Shown here piece by piece: positions 1-3,739 of a stretch of 5,379 bases of DNA. This stretch comes from Candidatus Eiseniibacteriota bacterium (GTDB lineage: Bacteria; Arandabacterota; Arandabacteria; Arandabacterales; Arandabacteraceae). The notes below the pieces were generated by a model, which had not been told where the DNA came from, ran no database searches, and saw only the letters and a list, made by a program, of their open reading frames with translations. The stretch lies in assembly GCA_030622265.1 (NCBI GenBank), contig JAUXGG010000144.1, positions 1 through 5,379 on the forward strand. The letters are read 5' to 3'. The position numbers and the translations under genes were made by a program. The stretch's first letter is position 1, and each line of letters opens with the position of its first letter.

Positions 1-935
1 TCACCTGCGGCCCCACCTATGCCCGCGCAGTACACCTGATCCGGGTGGTCCAGCTCGGTAATCTCCCGGCAATCCCTGACACTTATCTCAAGCGTGATGG
101 GGTGAGGCACAATGCAGGCCTGGCCGGCAATGTCAGGATCTATCCATGCCCATCCGGGTACTGCTATGGGCCCCGGTTGGCATCTCGTCCATGCCTGGGC
201 AATACCGTCCCCCGGGCTCGTGATCTCACCTATCTTCAGATCACTGCAGGATACAAACAGGCAGCTCGAGTTACCCGGCCAGGACAGGCCGTACTCGACA
301 CCCTTGTATTCGACGAGATCGAAAAACACTGGAAACGCGTCCACATCCAGGGCGGCAGTCTCATAAGCAATGTCCGCGCAGGCGCCGATGTCAGGAAAAT
401 CACGTCCGCAGGTCCTGTCCAGATGGGGCGCTACATGTACGGCGGCCTTCGCAACCGGGTTGCCGTAAGCGCCGCAGACCCAAGTGTGATGCGCTCCCAG
501 GGTTATCGGCGTCTCATCGCTCCAGAGACGCACGTTATTCACCAACTTGAACCATGATTGAATCTCTTCGAACACGTCCACAGTCAGGTAGACATGCCCG
601 ATGGTCCGGCCGGTAACCTCAGGCAGGATCCAGGTCACCCTGCCGAGCACCGGATCATAGGTCCCGCCGTCCGTTGCTGAGACAAATGTCACCCCCGGGG
701 GCAGCGAGTCGACTATGGTCACATTATGGGCCGAGCTGTCGGTGCCACTGTTGTCATACCTGATGACATACGTGAACTGGCCTCCTTTGTTCACGCAGGC
801 GTCGCCCAGGCCATCACTCTTGCTGACACCGACGATATGGTCCGAGCAGAATGCATGCGGTCCCAGGAATCCAATCGCAAGAAAGAACATGAGACAAACC
901 ACTGCACACGGGAATACCCAGCTCAATCCAGCCAT
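1..935 (-). CDS. Secreted DUF11-domain protein with a Cys-rich second half, 3' end cut by the window edge
   Basis: The frame stays open from ATG at 935 to position 1 (311 codons, no stop), so the C-terminus lies outside. The start is fixed by a Shine-Dalgarno GGAGGT seven nt upstream (948-943). Residues 7-25 form a hydrophobic signal-peptide core, with cleavage likely near residues 28-31. Residues 35-145 resemble a DUF11/conserved-repeat beta-sandwich, with the typical run YVIRYDNSG, then VTIVDSLPPGVTFVSA and GRVTWILPEV. DUF11 domains occur in cell-surface and exported proteins. Residues 150-311 form a second, unnamed region with nine cysteines (154, 176, 186, 225, 230, 252, 274, 289, 303), which suggests disulfides in an oxidising compartment; it includes VDAFPVFFDL and YCAGIGG. 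I have only an impression of similar sequence in secreted proteins of candidate phyla. A structural or adhesive surface role is inference; no catalytic motif is seen. Export is well supported, the specific function is not. Confidence 0.85.
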   Translation of the reverse strand, partial: MAGLSWVFPCAVVCLMFFLAIGFLGPHAFCSDHIVGVSKSDGLGDACVNKGGQFTYVIRYDNSGTDSSAHNVTIVDSLPPGVTFVSATDGGTYDPVLGRVTWILPEVTGRTIGHVYLTVDVFEEIQSWFKLVNNVRLWSDETPITLGAHHTWVCGAYGNPVAKAAVHVAPHLDRTCGRDFPDIGACADIAYETAALDVDAFPVFFDLVEYKGVEYGLSWPGNSSCLFVSCSDLKIGEITSPGDGIAQAWTRCQPGPIAVPGWAWIDPDIAGQACIVPHPITLEISVRDCREITELDHPDQVYCAGIGGAAG

Positions 936-940
936 TATGG

Positions 941-948
941 CCACCTCC
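941..948 (-). promoter_or_regulatory. Ribosome binding site of the DUF11 gene
   Basis: Read on the minus strand the sequence is GGAGGTGG, with seven nt between GGAGGT and the ATG at 935. It decides the start of this gene. Confidence 0.85.
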
Positions 949-992
949 ACAGCTCTCGCCTGACATACGGTACTTCTCAGCGTAGCTCCGCA

Positions 993-998
993 ATTATA
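993..998 (-). promoter_or_regulatory. Candidate -10 box (TATAAT) of the DUF11 gene
   Basis: A perfect TATAAT lies on the minus strand about 58 nt upstream of the ATG at 935, predicting a leader of about 50 nt. No convincing -35 box is found at 16-18 nt; the nearest TTGCCG is 22 nt away. It places the promoter on the gene-proximal side of repeat copy A, so the repeat is probably not in this mRNA leader. Confidence 0.45.
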
Positions 999-1043
999 CT
1001 CATCATACCATACTTGCGGCCGGCAATAAAGGATATGGCGGCC

Positions 1044-1121
1044 ATACGGGACGAGCATCGCAACTTCTTGATCAGCCAGGAATGCCCTAGAACGGCACAG
1101 ATAGCCGCCGACGCCAGGACT
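1044..1121. repeat. Dispersed 78-nt hairpin repeat, copy A (most diverged)
   Basis: This stretch aligns without gaps to 2140-2217 and 3408-3485. The best conserved core is GACGAG-NNT-CGCAACTT, then a hairpin TTCTTG/CAGGAA around a six-nt loop (1065-1082), with one G-T wobble. The second hairpin of the other copies is weakened here, with about four stem pairs left. It starts nine nt past the stop of the 1130-2041 gene and lies upstream of the promoter of the DUF11 gene. Read on the plus strand it gives the peptide frame RDEHRNFLISQEC, but the stop found in the other two copies is lost. Confidence 0.75.
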
Positions 1122-1129
1122 CTACCTCA

Positions 1130-2041
1130 CTACCTGTACATCTTCTTGATGCTGCCCCACGTACTCGGCTCGACCCGTGACGGGCCTCCACCGGAGATAG
1201 CAACGGCGTAGTTGATCTCCGCATTTATGCCCGGATAGAGCGGGGTTATAATCCACTTGACCCCGTTCCACTGGTAGGGCACCGTGCGCGGTCCGACTCC
1301 GGCAGGCGGGCCTCCCAGGATCCCAATATCGTCAGAATCGGTTATGGTAAGCAGCAAGTTCACCGTGTCGATGTCCCATAGCGTGATCGCATGGTAACCG
1401 AATGCCGACGACAGGTCATACGGACCAGGAGCCTCCTCGTAAGGAATGGTCGGAGTGCTCCCATCCGCCGGCTGAAACCAGCAGGTGAGCCCTACGGGTA
1501 CGCACTCGGTGTCAAGCCTCGCCTCACACCACTTGATGGGATTGACGGCCAGCCCGCCACCGGTGAACCACGGACCTCCAAACTCAGGTACAGTCCGGAT
1601 AGGCACATGGAACGCCGCCCCGGCGAAGGTCAGACCCCAATCTTGCCAACCACCATCGTCGAAGGTCCTCGCACCAGGGCCGCATGCCCAGTATGGAAGA
1701 CCCCAGACGCTCATGCTGGGGTCGGGCGGTACACCATTCAGCAACCAGCCCATGTACGGGTTCGCAAAACCCGAATATACCAGCAGGTTGCTCGTGCTTG
1801 CCATCCAGCAGCTGAGGTCGGGCCGGACGGCATTGTGCACCACATCTCCACCGGGAAGGAAAGGCTCACCAGGGTCGTGGCACACGTTGAGGTTAAGATC
1901 ATTGTAATGCAGGATGTAAAGCTTACCGGGCGCCGACCAGAATTGCTTGTTCTGGTCGACCGCAGGGCCGGGCTGGGCAACCAGCACCGACACGCAGGCC
2001 AGGATAATGGCCGCAACGAGAATTATACCTATCAACTTCAT
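1130..2041 (-). CDS. Secreted protein, possible papain-like cysteine peptidase, with a TWGxIK C-terminal tail
   Basis: This encodes 303 aa. ATG at 2041 is preferred over an in-frame upstream start at 2194 because GGGGGTGG precedes it by four nt, a clean signal peptide begins there (hydrophobic residues 3-21, cleavage near VLVA|QPG), and a promoter with predicted transcription start near 2058 lies between the two starts. A papain-like triad can be proposed. Cys78 sits in CWMASTSNLL, which resembles the nucleophile helix of IdeS-type and C39-like peptidases. His217 sits in GYHAITLWDID. Asp235 sits in ITDSDD, 18 residues later. Mature Cys residues are 54, 78, 120, 172, 180 and 187. The protein ends PSTWGSIKKMYR, and a near copy of this tail occurs at 3512-3565. 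Activity is inferred from motifs only; it could equally be a non-catalytic relative. Substrate unknown. Confidence 0.85.
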   Translation of the reverse strand: MKLIGIILVAAIILACVSVLVAQPGPAVDQNKQFWSAPGKLYILHYNDLNLNVCHDPGEPFLPGGDVVHNAVRPDLSCWMASTSNLLVYSGFANPYMGWLLNGVPPDPSMSVWGLPYWACGPGARTFDDGGWQDWGLTFAGAAFHVPIRTVPEFGGPWFTGGGLAVNPIKWCEARLDTECVPVGLTCWFQPADGSTPTIPYEEAPGPYDLSSAFGYHAITLWDIDTVNLLLTITDSDDIGILGGPPAGVGPRTVPYQWNGVKWIITPLYPGINAEINYAVAISGGGPSRVEPSTWGSIKKMYR

Positions 2042-2045
2042 ACTA

Positions 2046-2053
2046 CCACCCCC
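2046..2053 (-). promoter_or_regulatory. Ribosome binding site of the putative peptidase gene
   Basis: The minus strand reads GGGGGTGG four nt before the ATG at 2041. It is purine-rich but less canonical than the neighbours' sites. With the promoter just upstream it decides the start. Confidence 0.65.
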
Positions 2054-2064
2054 TTCTTCCGGGT

Positions 2065-2094
2065 ATTTTACCACAGATCGGTGGCAATGGTCAA
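2065..2094 (-). promoter_or_regulatory. Sigma70-like promoter of the putative peptidase gene
   Basis: On the minus strand a -35 TTGACC (2094-2089) is followed by an 18-nt spacer and a -10 TAAAAT (2070-2065) with an extended TGG just before it. Predicted transcription starts near 2058, giving a leader of about 17 nt that still holds the ribosome binding site. Repeat copy B lies upstream of this promoter. Confidence 0.55.
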
Positions 2095-2139
2095 CCACGA
2101 AAATCGGAAGGAAACTTCGCACAATAGGGATGACGGGAC

Positions 2140-2217
2140 CGATGGGACGAGTATCGCAACTTTCTGATGAGCCAGGAATGTGCCCAGATGGCACAGATGG
2201 TGGCTAATCTGGCATGA
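2140..2217. repeat. Dispersed 78-nt hairpin repeat, copy B
   Basis: It differs from copy C (3408-3485) at only seven of 78 positions, without gaps. Hairpin 1 pairs TTTCTG (2161-2166) with CAGGAA (2173-2178), with one wobble. Hairpin 2 pairs TGTGCC (2179-2184) with GGCACA (2190-2195). In copy C the second stem is TGCGCC with GGCGCA, a paired compensatory change. The plus-strand peptide frame RWDEYRNFLMSQEC ends at TGA 2215-2217, but a stop lies just upstream of the repeat and no start codon precedes it, so it does not look like a gene. Confidence 0.8.
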
Positions 2218-2411
2218 CAAGCCAGTACCGGCCTTCTGACCTACCCCAGAGATACCCCATTTGCTCAAAACCCCCATCTCACGGCGCGATTCGTGCGAGA
2301 AAGTCGGAAATAGGTATCAGAGGTCGGGTCCTGAGAGATCGGCTGAAAAACCCCACCTATGTGGGCCCCTATCAGAAACTGGACACTCTCAGGCTCGTGA
2401 CACTCCTCACT
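2218..2411. other. Intergenic stretch without a recognisable gene
   Basis: It lies between repeat copy B and the promoter region of the plus-strand gene. No reading frame here has a ribosome binding site or protein-like composition. It holds a short hairpin at 2352-2365 (listed separately). At 2240-2259 the minus strand reads TGGGGT-ATC-TCT-GGG, weakly like the TWGxIK tail codons found before the other repeat copies. That could be the decayed end of a lost gene, but the match is too short to be sure. Confidence 0.4.
2346..2365 (-). terminator. Weak intrinsic-terminator-like hairpin
   Basis: On the minus strand CCCAC-ATAG-GTGGG (5-bp stem, 4-nt loop) is followed by GTTTTT. The stem is short and no minus-strand gene ends close by, so this may be chance or serve transcripts reading leftward from the 3099-3242 gene. 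Confidence 0.25.
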
Positions 2412-2444
2412 CCCTGAACTCAGCCTCTTGATCCGGCTCCAGGT
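2412..2444 (+). repeat. Left copy of a degenerate direct repeat flanking the plus-strand gene
   Basis: CTGAACTC and, seven nt later, TGATCCGGCTCCAGGT recur at 2976-3004 as CTGAACTC and, five nt later, TGATCTGGCTCCCGGT. The left copy ends one base before the -35 box of the gene. Confidence 0.45.
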
Positions 2445-2445
2445 A

Positions 2446-2474
2446 TTGACACACCATCTATCACATGGTATTCT
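2446..2474 (+). promoter_or_regulatory. Sigma70-like promoter of the small secreted Ig-like gene
   Basis: A consensus -35 TTGACA (2446-2451), a 17-nt spacer and a -10 TATTCT (2469-2474, four of six matches to TATAAT). Predicted transcription starts near 2481, only about 22 nt before the chosen ATG. This rules out the longer in-frame start at 2428. Confidence 0.65.
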
Positions 2475-2502
2475 GGGTGCAAGCCGAAGGGAGATGATGA
2501 CA

Positions 2503-2949
2503 ATGCGCCATACCGCATGGATAATCTTGACAATCGTACTCGGGGTTGCACTCTGGAGTTACGCTCAAGAGGCAAAGCAACAACCTCCAGTTGAAAGATA
2601 CATCATCGAGATTGACGAGTTGGCGCCAGTGATAGAGACGGTAACGTGCCCGCCATGCAGGCCCACGGTACCAATTTTCGTATGGCGGTATCAGATTTAT
2701 GCTCACGATGAAGCTCCTTTTCCAGCACTAGCCACGCCGGCGGAATCGCTGGAATACTCTTACACGTTTACACCCCCAGCATCAGCTGACCCAATCCACT
2801 CAGACCCTGAATGGTCAATAGATAACTGGACTCTCGAGGTGTTTGTTGACGGGGTGGATCTTCCGGGAGTGTATAGCTTCAAATGCAGAGTGAGAGACAG
2901 GAGTGGCAATACAAGCGAAGAATTCACCTGCGGTTTCATGATAGACTAA
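2503..2949 (+). CDS. Small secreted protein, probable Ig-like beta-sandwich
   Basis: This encodes 148 aa and is the only plus-strand gene in the window. ATGs occur at 2494, 2497 and 2503. The last is preferred because AAGGGAG (2487-2493) then sits nine nt upstream. An in-frame start at 2428 precedes the promoter and would bury the signal peptide. Residues 6-18 are the hydrophobic core and SYA|QEA (19-24) is a good signal peptidase I site. The mature part has CPPC at 49-52 and two further Cys at 128 and 143. Residues 55-148 look like one Ig/fibronectin-like domain: alternating strands ending with PGVYSFKCRVRDRSGNTS, as seen in bacterial surface Ig-like repeats. No enzyme motif is seen. It faces the 3099-3242 gene tail to tail and is flanked by direct repeats, which hints at an inserted cassette. 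A surface or periplasmic binding role is inference. Confidence 0.75.
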   Translation: MRHTAWIILTIVLGVALWSYAQEAKQQPPVERYIIEIDELAPVIETVTCPPCRPTVPIFVWRYQIYAHDEAPFPALATPAESLEYSYTFTPPASADPIHSDPEWSIDNWTLEVFVDGVDLPGVYSFKCRVRDRSGNTSEEFTCGFMID

Positions 2950-2973
2950 TCGTAGATTGCTTGCCCTGTCAGT

Positions 2974-3004
2974 TTCTGAACTCCCCGCTGATCTGGCTCC
3001 CGGT
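2974..3004 (+). repeat. Right copy of the degenerate direct repeat flanking the plus-strand gene
   Basis: It partners 2412-2444 and begins 24 nt after the gene's stop codon. Overlapping it, CAGTTTCTG (2970-2978) is a 9-bp inverted match to CAGAAACTG at 2373-2381 on the other side of the gene. Confidence 0.45.
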
Positions 3005-3098
3005 GGTAGGTTGAACAAGGTTTCCTGGCCCATCGCCATCCAGCCTGAGATGAGTCTGACCTCGATGAGCAGTCACCTCAAGAAGCGGAGCCCGTCAG

Positions 3099-3242
3099 CT
3101 ACCCGGCTGAATCCAGCAGATGTTTGGCTCGCACAATCAAATCCTGAAGACCGGTGAGATCCGATCTGTCGATGAAGGCCGTAACACTCAAGAACCCGAT
3201 GCTCAGAGCGATTGAGACGACAAGCCAGACTCTCTTCACCAT
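3099..3242 (-). CDS. Small 47-aa signal-peptide or membrane-anchored peptide
   Basis: ATG at 3242 follows a perfect Shine-Dalgarno (GGGAGGAGGT, 3258-3249) with six-nt spacing, the strongest in the window. The TAG stop is at 3101-3099. The N-terminus has K3 and R4, then a hydrophobic run at residues 5-23 (VWLVVSIALSIGFLSV), which is either a transmembrane helix or a signal peptide with a possible cut at VTA|F (after residue 22). The remaining 25 residues place Leu/Ile/Ala at 29, 32, 35, 36, 39, 42 and 43, an amphipathic helix pattern. No family is recognised. It could be a genuine small secreted or membrane peptide, or the 5' stub of a truncated secreted-protein gene; the sequence past the stop does not resume a convincing frame. 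No clear promoter is visible upstream. Confidence 0.6.
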   Translation of the reverse strand: MVKRVWLVVSIALSIGFLSVTAFIDRSDLTGLQDLIVRAKHLLDSAG

Positions 3243-3248
3243 GCTCAC

Positions 3249-3258
3249 ACCTCCTCCC
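3249..3258 (-). promoter_or_regulatory. Strong ribosome binding site of the 47-aa peptide gene
   Basis: The minus strand reads GGGAGGAGGT, containing the full AGGAGGT, six nt before the ATG at 3242. It is the main reason for accepting this short gene. Confidence 0.8.
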
Positions 3259-3407
3259 TTCGCATTGTGGCACGGACAGCAGATACATTAGATGGCAAGT
3301 TGGGCTTGAATGGGACCAAGAAGAAACAAGGTGACCCGAAGGTACACAACCGATGGAAGTTTGCCAGGTTCAGCAGCATTGAAATGGCTGAGAGTCAATG
3401 GCAGGGC

Positions 3408-3485
3408 CGACGGGACGAGTTTCGCAACTTCCTGATGAGCCAGGAATGCGCCAAGATGGCGCAGATGGCGGCTAATCTGGCATGA
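3408..3485. repeat. Dispersed 78-nt hairpin repeat, copy C
   Basis: This is the most complete copy. Hairpin 1 is TTCCTG/CAGGAA with a six-nt loop (3429-3446). Hairpin 2 follows directly: TGCGCCA/TGGCGCA with loop AGA (3447-3463). The plus-strand frame reads RRDEFRNFLMSQEC and on to TGA at 3483-3485. Here the frame is open upstream to 3267, but no ribosome binding site or homologous upstream sequence accompanies it in the other copies. It lies between the tail remnant at 3512-3565 and the 47-aa peptide gene. Confidence 0.8.
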
Positions 3486-3511
3486 TGGGGCAGTGTCCGA
3501 CTACTCACACA

Positions 3512-3739
3512 TCACTTGTATATCCCCTTGATGGCACCCCAGGTGGTTGGGTGGGTGGACACCAAGCCGGGCGGCGAGCCGCGGCTCTCCCATCCATTGG
3601 GTCCCGGACAAATTCCCGAGAGCGCGGTTTTGCTGGACACAGCAACTGTTTCCCCAGAGGAAAGGCAGAGGCGATCCCGGGGACAACCAGTACAGGGTCT
3701 GCATCTATAACCATCTGGCTGGTTTCGCCTGGTTGATGA
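3512..3739 (-). pseudogene. Probable gene remnant retaining a TWGxIK C-terminal tail
   Basis: On the minus strand the last codons before TGA at 3514-3512 read THPTTWGAIKGIYK. They closely match PSTWGSIKKMYR at the end of the 1130-2041 gene, also in reading frame. Similarity is clear only for about 50 nt (3512-3565). Further upstream this frame is open back to the TAA of the propeller gene (3742-3740) but gives an unlikely, Cys- and Arg-rich sequence with no start or ribosome binding site, and the other frames do no better. The simplest reading is the 3' end of a lost or recombined relative of the secreted-protein family. The left boundary is the stop codon; the right boundary is uncertain. 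A translated short gene cannot be excluded. Confidence 0.45.

Noticed and set aside
45..557. A 170-codon plus-strand reading frame
   Set aside because: It is antisense to the DUF11 gene, whose opposite strand gives a signal peptide, a ribosome binding site and a recognisable domain.
840..935. Lipoprotein signal in the DUF11 protein (Cys30)
   Set aside because: The residues before Cys30 (PHAF) do not fit a lipobox; an ordinary signal peptide is more likely.
1391..2167. A 258-codon plus-strand reading frame
   Set aside because: It lies antisense to the secreted putative peptidase gene, is rich in Arg/Pro/His, has no ribosome binding site and no domain-like sequence; a shadow of the GC-rich real gene.
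2042..2194. N-terminal extension of the putative peptidase from a start at 2194
   Set aside because: The extension runs through repeat copy B and the predicted promoter, and would put 51 residues before a perfect signal peptide; the start at 2041 has its own Shine-Dalgarno.
2647..2658. CPPC in the 148-aa protein as a thioredoxin-like active site
   Set aside because: The surrounding sequence lacks the thioredoxin fold pattern (no WCxxC context, no cis-Pro segment) and the rest looks Ig-like; the CxxC more likely forms a structural disulfide or binds a metal.
3267..3485. A 72-codon plus-strand gene ending in the repeat
   Set aside because: No ribosome binding site is seen, and the part before 3408 has no counterpart at the other two repeat copies; better explained as a repeat with a chance open frame upstream.
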